A stretch of 64,000 bases of DNA from Solea solea (lineage: Eukaryota > Chordata > Actinopteri > Pleuronectiformes > Soleidae), in the NCBI RefSeq assembly GCF_958295425.1, contig NC_081140.1, positions 14,306,087 through 14,370,086 of the forward strand. Direction: 5' to 3'. This document shows positions 50,500 through 63,303 of this stretch, piece by piece. Each line of letters begins with the position of its first letter. Positions within the stretch are counted from its first letter, which is position 1. Both the position numbers and the translations under genes were made by a program. A model generated the notes under the pieces. That model had not been told where the DNA came from, did not search any database, and worked only from the letters and a program-made list of their open reading frames with translations.

Positions 50500-51419
50500 T
50501 CATTATTATTTTTACTTTGCCCTCAAGGAACTAAGCATTTTAACTTTTAATCAAAGTCATGGTGGTTTTATATTCTTCCGTCCTGGTGTTGAATTTCAAC
50601 CCAAGCTTGGATACTGTTTTTCTTTGTACTGAAGTACCTTCGCCTTCTCACTCTTAATTACTCTGTCATACTTGATGGCAAACAAGCTTTCCAAAAGTTA
50701 TTGAAGTCTAGTTTGAAGCACTTCGGTGGAGGACACACCATGAATGCTAATATAATGTTAGCCTTAGTGTGGCGGATGATCCCACAAATCCCTTTCTCAA
50801 CAAATCCCACAAATGTTTTTTTTGGGAAGCTGACACAGACTAATTATACTTTGGAAACGTTTCCCGGCAGTCGCTGGTCGATGCGATCCAACACATGCAG
50901 GCAGCTGAAAATAACTCAGTGGTGTCATAAACTCACAAATATATTTAAAACCATTGTCTTGCATGCATCATATTTCATTCAACGGGGAGGAATCTGGCAA
51001 GAGTCGTGGATTTAAATGAATCTGACTAATCTGACTGTAGTTTGTCTCATTAAACTCATGCAATTGTTCCAAAGACCGTGGGGGAGAGAGGTAACAACAA
51101 ATGTAGACACTACTTCAGTTCTGTAGACAAAAGGGAACACATGTCTGACGCTCTTGCCATCAACTATTCCACAAGGGTGGCATCTCTCTTATTCATGTTC
51201 TTTCTCACACTCACTTTCTCAGTATTCCACTCTGTGTTATTATCTCGCTTAATTTCACACCCTCTGTTGCACTCTGTCTGTCTCACATCCCGTCATCTCT
51301 TTCTGTGGGACTGCAGTCGGAATCTTATTCTCCCTTGCACTGTCTAGGTCACCACGTCTCTAAAGTGCTTCCTCCTCTCTTTGCTGCTGTGCCTCCTCTA
51401 CATCTATGTCTATCACTTT
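50500..51419 (-). other. 3' flank of the lrfn5 exon: 3' UTR or intron
   Basis: If the TAG at 51420-51422 is the real stop, this stretch is 3' UTR. The nearest AATAAA that I noticed on the minus strand is near 50388-50393, inside a SINE. If the overlapping donor is used, it is intron. I searched by eye for a small downstream exon coding the LRFN5-type C-terminus and did not find one. No other coding frame here is convincing. Confidence 0.4.
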
Positions 51420-52089
51420 CTACCTGTCTGACTCTTTACTACCTGCCAGTTCCTTGGGGGAGGTGGGCTCTTTGGCAACAGATGGCGGTCTGCTTTTCAT
51501 CTCAATGGCGACCCTGGAGGAGAAGCGGGCTTTTGTGGGCGAGAGCATCTCCTCATTGGCCAGGGAGTCGGTCCTTGTCATTATGCTCCGTCCACTGCTC
51601 TCCTCAACCAGTGCAACTGTGTCTCTCAGGGTGTTGCTAGGCGACATGGCTCTGGACGACGCTAGCGCTTGGTCCTCATGAGTCTCAGTGATTTTTGAAG
51701 CAGAGTGAGGGAGGACTTGGACTTGTCCACTTCCTCCTTGTCCATTGCTCTGCGGTCTTGGCACACTGGCCGCAATGGCTGCTTTCCCGTGGCCTGCCCC
51801 TTGGTGGCTGTAAACCTTGTAACGTATCATTAGGATGATGATAAACACCAGCACAGAAGCAACAATAATCCCTCCAATGATGATGATCATAGTTCCACCT
51901 AGGAAGTGGCTGTGCAGTGCTTGGCACTGGCTGAACTCTGTGTCTGTGGTGAATGACAGACAGCCCAAAGGGCGGGTCGCAGTCAGCGATGTAATGACAT
52001 CGTCGAACACGGCCAGGACGCAAAGGTCATAGCTGCGTCCAGCGGCAAGGTCCCGCACCAGGAAGTCGTTGCTGCTGGACGGGATCATC
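51420..52089 (-). CDS. lrfn5: Exon of an LRFN/SALM synaptic adhesion protein, probably lrfn5: FN3 end, TM helix, cytoplasmic tail
   Basis: Seen: about 222 codons in one minus-strand frame after a splice acceptor. Exon residues 1-50 are the C-terminal half of a fibronectin type III domain (MIPSSSNDF, then LAAGRSYDLCVLAVFDD). Residues 66-88 form one very hydrophobic helix (MIIIIGGIIVASVLVFIIIL) followed by RYKVY, the usual positive stop-transfer side. The last ~130 residues are a polar, Ser-rich tail. Known: LRFN/SALM proteins are type I neuronal membrane proteins (LRRs, Ig, FN3, TM, tail) that organise synapses; LRFN5 binds presynaptic LAR-type phosphatases. Inference: the helix fits LRFN5 or LRFN3, while the tail segments QSNGQGGSGQVQVLPHSASK and SRPPSVAKEPTS resemble LRFN5 as I remember it. 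No C-terminal PDZ ligand is seen, as expected for LRFN5. The LRR-Ig exon is not in the window. The frame stops at TAG (51420-51422), but this TAG lies inside a possible splice donor (CAG|GTAGAA), so the true C-terminus may lie in a further exon to the left. Family certain; paralogue (lrfn5a or lrfn5b) not resolved. Confidence 0.9.
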
Positions 52090-52112
52090 CTGCCAAAGAA
52101 AACACAAGATAC
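52090..52112 (-). other. Splice acceptor of the lrfn5 exon
   Basis: On the minus strand a T-rich tract (ttgtgttttctttgg) runs directly into CAG just before the exon. The exon begins with the third base of a codon: intronic AG, then G of an Arg codon, then ATG ATC CCG. An Arg directly before MIPS matches the family's FN3 sequence, so the phase fits. The in-frame translation upstream of this point (MSHFLTLVSCVFFG) is intronic read-through and not part of the protein. Confidence 0.85.
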
Positions 52113-53534
52113 CAACGTCAGAAAATGTGACAACAGTAATTAAATAACGTAAGACACGTCAGGCAAAACTTTAACATAAAGGAGCATAATTCCTAATCTG
52201 CAATAGACGTGAAGAATTAAAACCGTACACAAAAATGCATATATGTCTCCACCCATTCCTGGAAATAAGTTTCAGTTCGAGTTAGATAATTAAGGCTAGT
52301 AAATAACCAATTTCTCAACGTAATAAATAAATAAAACACATTTAATTTTGCTTTTTGAGGTTAAACAGGAAGTCATAGGCAAACTATCACTATCAAAAAC
52401 ATTTCATCAAGGGACTAATTGGTAAAGGACATGGCCTCAGTTATTTAAAGTGTAAAAACTCCCCCTCTGCAGCTAATTCTACCCAAATCCTGATTTTGAA
52501 AAATGTAATTCAAATAATTATTTTAAAAAGTTGCTTTTTATTTTTTTAATGATTAATGCATAGTTTTAAAAATAATGCTTAACAGAGGTAACATAATAAT
52601 AACAAGAATAATACAAGGACATTACACTTGATGACATTGTGGTGTGGACTGGAGAGCCTACGTATCGGATCAACACTTATCACAGAGCCAAGTCTGAAAG
52701 CCAGAGAAGCTGCCAACACAAACCTCTCTCTCTGTCCAGCTCTGTCACTCACCTCTACACTAAACCAATCCTGTGATGTAAAATCCTGCCCAAAAATGAC
52801 TTAGTCCATCTACTTGTATACTATTGTGTGCCATTATGAGGAAGCAGCAGTGGTGACATATGTACTATCATTATATATTTGCACGCTGTGCTGCCAGTGG
52901 CAGCCACCTCATCCTCCTTATTTCCCCACAGAGCTGGAATTCATGAGCCTGTTATCTGACAAACACTCACAAAGATCCATCCCCTACAGCTGTAGGAGTC
53001 TTCATTTCCTGATTAGACACATTTCCTGATTCTTCTTATTGTCAACCTCTGTCTTGGTATTTCCCAAGGTAAATAATTGAGCTCTCATTTTTTCCGCACC
53101 AGCTTTCTTTCCTGTGGGAAATTCGGTCGGGGGGACAAAATCACCCTGGTAAACAAGAACAATGCATCCCTGTGCTTACGGTGGTTTTGCTTTGTTTCTC
53201 CTTGTTGCACTGTTTCCTCCAGAGAGCCCACTTCACTATATTTTATCTCACATTTCTCTTCTGCGTAATCTGTTTAATTCAAACGTTTCCCAGGGTACCG
53301 TGAGTTTTTATGCCTCTGCCGTCTTTCCTCCATAAACACATTTCCACCTGTGCATAGAGCGATAAAGAGAGAGAGAGAGGCAGACCTCACATACTATTTA
53401 GAATGAAAGTGATTGGAGCCATGTTTGTGTCTGTTTGAGAGCCAGCGGGCATCGGAGGATAGCCAGTCCCAATGCCAAGCTCATTGATGGCATTAAATCT
53501 CCATCTGGGATTCTTCTTTCATATACAGTATAGC

Positions 53535-53556
53535 TGTGTGTGTGTGTGTGTGTGTG
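53535..53556. repeat. (TG)n microsatellite
   Basis: Eleven TG units in the lrfn5 intron. Confidence 0.95.
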
Positions 53557-56191
53557 ATGTAGGTAGGTATTTCTCGTGTTGTAGGAGCATAAATCTACAT
53601 TGTCATATATGATGGGGACACAAATACTTCATATCAATCATTATTTTTAAGGTGAAGATGTTATGGGATTGTGTGTGCCTGTGTGTTGATACCAGGGACT
53701 GACTTTTGTAATAGAAATTGTAAAAGAAGAAAGTTTAACTGCCTTGCTGAAACTCCGAGAGCAGAGCAGAGCTGGGCTGCAGTTCCTGTGAGCAATTTCA
53801 GCATGGGATACTTAAATAAAAAATGTCACACAGAACAGCCCTCCAGTTCACTCCAGTATTAAACTTCAAGAAGCACAGAATGGAAGAATCTCCCAAATGT
53901 TTCTGAACAAAAAATGGTACCCAGCTGTTTGTCTCCTCGCCCGTGCTCACAGAGAAGCAGATTTAATCTAAGTGTATTAAAGGAGAAACCTATGGGAATC
54001 AATTATGTCCGGTCCTGACAGTCTACTGACAATCCTGCTAAGTATGTGCTTCGACTTGCAATGTGTTTCCATTGCCTGTGAAAGCTGTGATTCCATGTGA
54101 GGTGTTTGCAAGTGGCCTTAGCGTAGGAACCAAATGATCTCACTCGAATCAGGTTATGTAAAAGTCGTGACTTCTGAGAATTAAATTGTCATGGAGACAG
54201 AGCACAGGTTTCACTATTTGTGACTGTGATGTCTCCACTTCTGTGTCACACACTCATTTTTAATCTACTAAATGTCTAATTTCACAGAGTGACAGTCCAG
54301 TCTGGGAAGTGCTCTGGGTTATTTTGTTAATGCTCTGTACTGCTGGTGCACTGTGGTTGCTGCCAGCCCTTGACATTTTCCACTTTGTTGTGAATTGCTG
54401 TCATTTTTTTTGTTTTGTGTCATATTTATTTAGTTAAATTGACCCCAAAGTAGTTCCTTTAATGCAAACTCGAACATTACAAACCTGTTCAAGTTTAAAA
54501 ACAAAAACAAATCTAGCCTAGAAATGCGTCAGACATTTGAAAGTTATTTACAAGTTGTCCAGCAGAGGGTGCTGTGAGCATCCATGACCTCTTTGTTCAT
54601 CAGGAGCAAACATCTCACAGTCATGACAGACTATTATGGTCAAGTCCAGCATGATTGCGGTAGTCTCGCCGGATTTGTGCAGAGGAAACGGGGAATGGCA
54701 AATATCAAAAGTTCATTGTAAAGATTTTATGAATCAACTTTGGATCTGAATTGGGAAATAATTTTTTTTTTTATCCAGCTCAGAACAAAATGCCCCTAGA
54801 AAAGACTAATAGGCACAAGAAGGGGATCGAAAGTCGAGCATGTGGTATTAAGGGATATGTCACCCGCGATAGAATGACATGTGATGTTTTTAGTAGTCTA
54901 GAATATACTGAATCTTTGAATCTCTGTGTTTCCATCACCTTTGAATGAACCTTTTATATCTACAAGGGAAGTGAGTCCTCATTTTTCCGAGCCCGCTATA
55001 TTGTACTGCTGTGTTTCTACCGTAGAGTACACAGGTCAAACTAATGCTGGCTCTAGATAGGTCCTCTAATGTTTTTTATGTTCTCTGAAGGCCACTGTAT
55101 GTTTTAATAACATGCTTTTAAGACGAGGGTGAGGTGAGGCGTATTCGGTATTTTTGCAGTATGCGCTGCAAATGTGTTTTTGCTGCTACAGCACATGCAA
55201 CTGAAGGCTGCAGACTAAACCTTTAACTGACATTTAATTTAAATCTAATGTAACACAGGGTTTTTTAATTTTCATTCAATGGGTATTCATCATCATTAGG
55301 CGACACCGTCTCCCCCTCACCTTCGCTTCGAGTCTCATAAATCTGTAAACTCCACACACCACTAAACCTGATCAGGACCAAATGTCAGGTCATAAATATT
55401 GATTATGTTCTCACTGAAGCAGCACAGATCAATTGTATCCAACCAGAGCCAGAACGCACACTCGCACACAGACACACACGGTGTTCCCACCCACCCCCCC
55501 CAGTATAGTTCTCTGTTCTTAATCGCTATCAAACTGGGAAACCTCCACTGCCTCGCGGCTTCGCTAAAAGGCATCTGCACATGAACAGCAAAGGGAACAT
55601 GTGTGATGAGTTGGATCATTTTCGGAGCATTTGTGGTTTTTTTTGTTTTTTTTTTATCTTTTCTGGTCCGTCCATAATCACCTCAAATAGGGTAATTTAC
55701 AGGATAACCTTGAAGCAAAGCACAAATTAACGGCTCAGTCGGGAAGTGCTGCTGATGCAGGGAACTGAATCTGGGCCTCCCACAAGGGCAGTTTTTTTTT
55801 CCCTCCTCCAGATGTACAAGAATGATTCCAGCTACTTTGATTATACCCGATGAATTCAGCATATGGCGTGTGATCAGCTCATTGGCCAGCACCTGCTTGT
55901 GTGGAGAGGATACAGGAACGTTTTCAACCCAATCAATAATTAAATATAGTCAGGGGTCGTTTTTGGACTTGTGCAAGTGTGTCATGACTTTAAAAAAGGA
56001 CACGGACTTTTGGTGCCAAGGGGAAATGCTACATTAAGCCCATTTGACGCCGCAGTCGTACTAGATTGTTTAGCCAGTGAATGGGTTACACGACGGACAC
56101 ACACTCATGCACACATACTGTACATTCTCTCTCTTTCTCTCCTCCTCCTCTCTCTCTCTCCGGTTTTTATGGCTTAATGGATTCCTTACCT

Positions 56192-56217
56192 CCACACACA
56201 CACACACACACACACAA
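56192..56217. repeat. (CA)n microsatellite
   Basis: About 12-13 CA units, preceded by a CT-rich tract (56128-56161). Confidence 0.95.
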
Positions 56218-57727
56218 AGCTACTGAGCAAAAGGAATGCTTTGTCAGACTCTGCTGCTCCCTCACACACTGCACAAACAAATCAACAGTCAATCAGGTTT
56301 TTGTCGCTCCTCGGTTCATCTTCACGCCCACAAGCACGTGCGCAAACATACGTCCACATTAAATCTGTGCCCACACACAGCTGAGAGACTACAAAACAAC
56401 CCATTCAAATACACAAACCGATAAATTATCCCAATGTTTGAATAGATTAGTGCGGGCCTCGGTAGTGGATTCTGTGTACGCGCGTATACACATATTGCGA
56501 GCTTGATAATAGTCTGATTGATGTGTTTAAATTAGCCGAAAGCCCCTCAAAATAATCCTCGCGTTGTGAAATGTGCGTCATGCAAAAAGGAAACTGGAAG
56601 CTTAAATCACGTTGTCCACGAACCGTCCAAACACATGATTGTGTGATGTGACTGGAAGCTTCACATGGGAAACACACTGGCTATCGGAATTCAATACAGT
56701 GAAAGTGCTGCGCTGCTGAGGATCTTGGCAAGAATTACACCTTAAAATAGTGTTCTACTCTCTGCAGGTCTTTTCGATCTTCTGACAGACGTGTGCTGTA
56801 AAAACATGTCCGTGGTAACGCTGCAGAAAAGCTGAGTAATATTGTTATACATAATATTGAGTTATTTTGTTGATACATTCCTGTACACCCCGTACTCTGA
56901 ATGTGCATCTTTGTACGTCTTCATCTTCAGCACTATAAAAAGCAGGAACAAACAAATGCTCAACCGAATGCTTCGTACGGTCAACACAATGCACAAATAC
57001 CTAAAAAGATTGCCTCCATTTACAGAGCCGTCCCTTGTTCCTCTACATAAAAGTCTTCAACCCTGGTTTTTAATAATGCTAGGTGTTGCAAAACGACACC
57101 AATCTCACGCAGACTATTTTTAACCTCCACCGTGAGATCAATGAGATTTCACAGTGGCCAGTGGGAACTGGGAAGCAGAAAACCCTCCGCCTGTACTGTG
57201 ATCGAGCACAATCTGCCACAGCACATATCATCTTGTATTCTGAATAGCTTTGGCAAAGCTGTTATCTCTACATGTATTTTGGCGAAATGTGTTTCAGAGG
57301 TTTTCGGATGCTTTTATTCTCCTCTTAGTTTCTTACTGTCATTCTTATTTTCTTATCTACTTATTATCAGAAAATGCATACTGATACACCACCCCCCCAC
57401 TTCACCAGCAATCCTTTATTGTTTTTTTTTTATCGGTGACTGTTTTCATAACACAACAATCTAGGACAAGTGATTACCTTAGATTGCTGTCACAAACTTA
57501 ACTGTGCAAATCAGCGTCTAACTGCACGATAACTGCAATGGGGAAACCCCACAGAGAATTTACACGTCTTTCAACAAATACGCATCAGTCAAATCTCATT
57601 TCTTTCAGAGAGTATAGTACAAAACGAATGCCAGGTAGATGGATACTGTAGATATAAGTAGATGAAGTGATATAGACAGTGTGGTTGTGCTAGGAAATAA
57701 GACTGAGTATCATGTATGTGGAAAGCG

Positions 57728-58019
57728 GTGAGAGCAAATAACATTACTACACATGCGCAGATATTAACGTACGATCACGCAATAAAGTGATAGCTGTCAA
57801 TCAAATATAAGAAGTTCCTTATGGGTGTGATCACACTGAAGGTGACCAGTCATAAGAGGGCCGGTGCCCTCGTTGGTCTCCACCCCCAAACTGTCAAAAG
57901 TCTGGTCCACTCACACGACCAGATTTGAACTTTTCTCTTTAATATGCGCGAATCTTTATTGCCCCATCGTACGTTAATATCTGCGCACGTAGCAATATTA
58001 TTTGTTTTACTGCTCTCAC
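57728..58019. mobile_element. Fold-back MITE with ~60-bp inverted arms
   Basis: The left arm 57728-57788 (GTGAGAGCAAATAACATTAC, then GCGCAGATATTAACGTACGAT and GCAATAAAG) is the near reverse complement of the right arm 57954-58019. The core match GCGCAGATATTAACGTACGA is exact. The ~165 bp between the arms is unrelated. A clear target duplication was not found, and the superfamily is unknown. Confidence 0.85.
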
Positions 58020-60383
58020 GACTTTTTGACATAGACTTGACGCCCTAATCATGTGGTACACTTTGCCCCCCCCAGAGTCACTGAATCTCTACAACAGCAA
58101 ATGATGTGATGGTAGTCTTAGGACATAAAGGTGCAGTGCAGAATAAAGCCAGTGGATTGCAGCAATGTCAGTTAATACAGTAATACAGTGCTTATTGCAA
58201 ACCTCTTCATTTTCATAAAATCTATGCAGGTTGTGGCCATTATTCAAAATAACTGCACGTGTATTTTACTGTGGCCTCTGTGTTGTGATACATATTGTAG
58301 CATGAGGTCGTTGGATATACCCAGCACTGACAGACAGATACAAGGTCGAGCTTAGACTGTGTTTAGTACTGAATGCCGAATGGTACAAGAGCTGCCATTG
58401 TGTGCAGCCAGACGCCCAGAGAGGCATCAGTGTCTGTGCTAATAAAGAGCATTAATAGATGATAATAGACTTGTTATTAGGACCTCCCCTTTGTTAGCAT
58501 GCCGTTATTGTCTTTTCTCTGGTGGGGCCAGTGACGGGGTCCATTAGGGGCACTTGTTACAACAGTGGACTGACAGTGAGTCTTGTGTCGGCATGTTCAT
58601 GAATATGCACGCGTGTAAGTGTGGCTGACATTACCTGTGCCCAGCATGGTCGTGTACACGCTCGTGTGCACATCTGTTTCCGTGCGTGAGCCTGACATTT
58701 CCGTGCTGTCTGTGTTCAGTCACGTTGACTGACAGCGGGGACGCTTTGTTTGCAAATACTGTCCATCAATCAGCCCGTGGGGCAATCAGAATGCATACAT
58801 ACACTTCAATTTGCACACGGAGATTGAGAGAGAGAGAGAGAGACGAGATGTCATGAAGTCACATCCGGCGCCCTAGGTTCTGACTGTCGATCTAAGCAAA
58901 ACGTCAAGTGAATATTTATGATAATGGACCCCGGCTGTTTTTAAATAATTGAATGTGCCAATTACTCATACGGTGTGGGAAGGTCTGAACAGAGGAGGGC
59001 AGAGGGTCGACGGCAAAGTCATCCCCCGAAACACACTGCAAATAAAGGCAAATGATGTATCGCTAAGGAAAACGTGGATGGATGGATGGATTCAATTTCA
59101 AACCAACCGTTAATCTGCTTAATATTTGAATTATTAATTGCAATAATTCTTCATTTTCAAGTGAATTCAACCCAGGTTGTTTTTCTGTAGCCACAGATTA
59201 CTGATGCTCTTTGAATGCATTAGCTGCAAGCGATCATTAGACTCCGTGCACACAGCAGCTTTGTTTCCAAACCCCCCGTGGCGACTGCAGTGCAGCTCAG
59301 GCAGGTGCGTGACAAAAGCTCAGGTATGTCTGAACAAAAGGTATTATACCTTGTACTGTAAGATACAGAAGCAAAGCTGTCTGCAGCTGCCAGTGTAGCC
59401 AGAGGGAGGAAACTGCTGAGTCTCTTAAGTAACTTTTAAAAGAGAAGTCATTGATGAAATTCCAACATGATAATCCTTTCTTTTTTTTTTTTCAATTACT
59501 TAAAGCGAGTGATTTCCTTTTGTTTCCCTTTTGAGGGATGGTACTTTCTGTTGCTGAGTGCAAGGGACATTTTTCATTCCTGTCTCAGAGCAGCAAGTGT
59601 TTACACTGGTGAATTAACACCTGTAAAATCACCACCAGAGATTGTCACTTTTTGTATAAGAGAAATAGCCATTGGGTATTCACACAACCCAGGGAAAAAT
59701 GTTGATGTTACAAGCTTTAATTATGAAAATAAGTGCCACATAATAAATCATTTGCCGAGGCTTTGGGAACTCATGAGCTGTGGGGCACGTCTTGTTGACC
59801 TCTGTTAGGTGAGCTGTCCCTCTTCATCTCCCCCCCCGGGAAATGAGTCAGTACTTTTAAGGTTCAACTGAGAGGCTGGATCTGTTCGCCTTTCAGTCCG
59901 GCAGTGCTTTGACACATCCTCTTTTTCGCCCTCCTCCGCTCTCCTGCTTAATTTCCCCATTATCTTCGATTTCTCTGCCTCTCTTTGTATTTATTTTTCA
60001 GCAACACCACCGGTGTTCAGATGGATCATATTTCAGAGTTGCGAGACAAACACGAGAAGATCTAAATTGCAGATTATAGAAAAAAATGTGTACCGACTGA
60101 TGATCGTAACGGCTTCACTCTTTTAGTAGAATAGTTGCGACAGTTTCTCGGGAGGTCGGGAGTCTGCTTATGCGTTTCATGTTGTGGGAAAGATAAATTG
60201 CAGGAGTGTGTTTTCTAATGGTTTCACAGAGAGTGGGAAAAGAGAACATAGAATACAATAATCACCATAGTCGATGTGTTTATTATGGTGTGCATTTGGA
60301 CAATTGGCCATTTTAGCATAACAATGATTTGCTTGAAATCTATTGGATGACAAAATAGATGCATATGTGTATATATATGTGTG

Positions 60384-60482
<99 letters not shown>

Positions 60483-62164
60483 GTATGTATATATATACAC
60501 ACACAGTATATATATGTATATACACATTGTGAAGAGGCCATTGTCAGGCTATTTGTAGAACCCTAGTTGGTATAGCTCGTAAATTGTAACCTGTATGGAT
60601 AAATGAATGGCGAGTGGACCTGTAGTGTTATCCAACAGCCTTGTTGTGCTTTTGTCTGTTTTATGAGTATTTTTCTCCTCCTTCCTCACTCATCACTCCC
60701 TTCCTTCCACTTTTTTTTTGTTTTTCCCATTTTCTCTTTAATGCCCTTTCACTGCTCTCCTGTACAACACACCACTTCTACGTGACCTCCTTCTGTCCTC
60801 TGTCCTGCATGGACAAAAAAAAAAAAACAGTAAATATTCAAGTAAATATTTCAGCATGTTTTTACAGGCTGCCGTTTATGGTCCGGGCTGGATTTCTAAT
60901 GGAGAAAGAAAGCTTTTCCCAAGGACCCTAAACAAACAGAGAGCAAGCTGTCCTTGTGGGAAAAAAAAAATATTTTCTTACCAACAAAGATCACATGAGG
61001 CTTTTCAGGAGCACAGGTGCAACCACCAAGCAAATAAGATGCGGACAAAATATCTTAAGAGATGACATTGAGTTGTGCATGGAGAGAACCTATAGAGTGT
61101 GAGCGTACATAGAGCCGGATCAATTATGTAGAGCAAAGAATAAAGAAAACTAAAAGTAAGTTATAGATCCTTAAAGGGAACGACGCGTCCTCCGTTTGTT
61201 TCGCACTTCACATGCCCTTTTAAAATCAATCGAGCGTTTTCTTTATGTTTTTAGAAGAGCAGTGTTATCGATTGACGTCATGGTTAATGGAAAGTACCAT
61301 GAAATTATTGAAATAATCCTTCTTGTGGAAACGACTGTGTCCAATGTGCAGTTTACCTCACATACTGTAACACTGTGTCACAGTTTATATGAATAATTTA
61401 TATGAACTATATCAATGAATCCTGGTCAGCGGTAGTCCAAAAAAAAAAAAGTTTGAGGAGAAGTGTTTAGCAAGCCAATAGTTCAGGATGTAGATTTTAT
61501 ACAATTTTCAACACAAACGACTTAAAGTAACCGCTATGTGGGGCCGAGGTTTTATCACTTTCTCTAAATAGGACTCCTATTATTAATACAGACAGGCAGG
61601 GCACTCTTACTGTCTGATTGTATTTGGGATACTATTGTAAATGCAGTTATGCCTCATAATAAGAGAAATACTGTAGGATAATCGCCATTATTACTGATTC
61701 TGTTTAAGAGGCTTAGCTATTTTGTCCCCCGCACTCAAGATGACATGCTTGATTTTGTGTAAGATGGCCACAAAACGCACTCAGCACTATTTTGTGCCTA
61801 TTACGCACTCTCCTTTTGTGACTTACTGCAAACACACGGAAGCAAGTGTATATTTGTTCTAAGAAATTGTATAAATTGAGGCAACGGAATGGTAGAGGCT
61901 TTCATCTTCATGTGTTGGGTCATGTGATAATGAATACTTGTTGGTGAGACCCTCTTCCATGGTGTGCTTTGCACATGGCTTTGAGATCCAAGTCTGTGAC
62001 ATTATGAAGGCGTTTTCTCTCACGGCTGACGTCCTTGACTTTGCAGATTTGCTTTGTGCACTGGAGAATTTTCTTGTCGAATTTTGAATCTGCTTTAGGG
62101 AAAGGGTCACATTACAATTAGTATGTTATTTTTTGTCCACAGACACCAATTAGTGATGGTGAAT
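58020..62164. other. lrfn5 intron, no exon seen
   Basis: (GA)n at 58826-58843, a large AT array (60366-60519), poly-A/T runs (60815-60828, 61439-61450). No coding or RNA feature supported. Near 61427 GTCAGCGGTAGTCC followed by poly-A and GTTTGAG may be a decayed hAT end. Confidence 0.45.
60366..60519. repeat. Long interrupted (TA)n array
   Basis: About 150 bp of TA dinucleotides with scattered TG/CA changes (TATGTGTATA, TATGTATG). The longest pure stretch is roughly 50 bp (60424-60476). Such sequence readily extrudes cruciforms and often assembles badly; all frames reading YIYIYI here are artefacts. Confidence 0.97.
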
Positions 62165-62341
62165 TGGACCTATGCATTTAACCCATCCTTTTTACACACC
62201 AGCAGAAATCACAAGCGGTGGGCAGTACGTATCTGCACCCAAGGAGAAATGGGGGGGGCCTTGCTCAGGGGCACCCCAGCCTGAACTCGAACTGGCAACC
62301 CCCCGGTTACAAGCCCAGTCCCTTTCCCCATGGCCATGGGC
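62165..62341 (-). mobile_element. tRNA-like-headed SINE (third family)
   Basis: The plus-strand text TTTAACCCATCCTTTTTACA, GGTGGGCAGTACGT, CCTTGCTCAGGGGCACCCCA, CTCGAACTGGCAACCCCCCG and GGTTACAAGCCCAGTCCCTT follows a common teleost SINE in reverse. The box B-like AGTTCGAGTTCAGGC is readable on the minus strand. Confidence 0.7.
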
Positions 62342-62957
62342 TACAGAGCACATCATGATCTACTGTATAGATAAGGCAGCTGCATAAATTCAGGCGCTCC
62401 ATCCACCTCGTCTGTCGCTTGGCCGATGGCAGAGTAGGTCAGATATGATGCATAAATGCATTCAATTCACAAATCCTTTTCTATTTTGACCTTCACCGAA
62501 GGAGCCTCTGTAGTGACCAGAGGAATATGATTATGGATTTCGAGCAGCATGCACTAGGCAGTCCAGTGAGTCTTGGTATTAAGCTGCCACTTGTCAGGAG
62601 TCAAAGGTTGTTGGGTACCTGCTCGAGATGCCGTCCCATCATGTGCGATGTTGCAAAGGGCTCCAGCTGCCAGGAGGGCTCATTGGGATTCCCCCCCCTC
62701 CAATATGAGCAGCTAGCATTGAAAAAGACATACAACACATTGCTCTACTTGTCCTGCTGGCACCTCAGACATGACTTGAAGATGCAAGGGAAAGGTGTAA
62801 CATAATCTGCTACGTGTCTGATTAAGAAAGACTGTAAACTGTTACCTGATTGGACAGTATCTGTGTTTGCAAATCAAACGTGATCACCATATATTTTAAT
62901 AGCATATTATATTTAATATTTAATCCGAAAATACGGACACCTCTCCTCAGGAAACTA

Positions 62958-63295
62958 TCCATCCATCCATTTTCTACAGCTTTATCCTCCACATGAGGGT
63001 AGCTGGGGATACTGTGCCAATCTCAGCTGATGTAGGGCGATAGATGGGGTCACACCCTGGACGGTTTGCCAGTCCATCACAGGACCACATATAGAGATAA
63101 ACAACCATTCACTCTCACACTCACACCTACGGTCACTTTAGAGTGTCCAATTTACCTAAACCCCACATTTTTTTGGACTGTGGGAGGAAGAGGAGCCGGG
63201 AAAACCCACGCACACACGAGGAGAACACGTAAACTCCATGCGGAAAGGCCCTTGTTCCGACCGGTTCTTGTGCTCACCACTACACCAACCGCCTG
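62958..63295 (-). mobile_element. Full-length tRNA-derived SINE with target duplications
   Basis: Flanked by direct repeats GGAAACTA (62950-62957 and 63296-63303). On the minus strand it starts with a tRNA-like head (GCGGTTGGTGTAGTGGTGAG, box A pattern), followed by the body and the 3' tail ending (ATGG)n. At 338 bp it is the reference copy for fragments at 4690, 38433, 38831 and 39395. Its box B is decayed (GAACCGGTCGGAACAAG). Confidence 0.85.
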
Positions 63296-63303
63296 GGAAA
63301 CTA

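Noticed and set aside
52090..52133. Upstream in-frame ATG at 52131-52133 as the lrfn5 exon start
   Set aside because: It lies in the intron before a strong acceptor; family sequence continues into FN3 residues that must come from the preceding exon.
60177..60566. Several frames reading YIYIYI on both strands
   Set aside because: Translation of the TA microsatellite array.
62165..63295. tRNA-like heads in three SINE families as possible real tRNA genes
   Set aside because: They have box A or box B resemblance but no complete cloverleaf with a paired acceptor stem, and each is followed by a SINE body.
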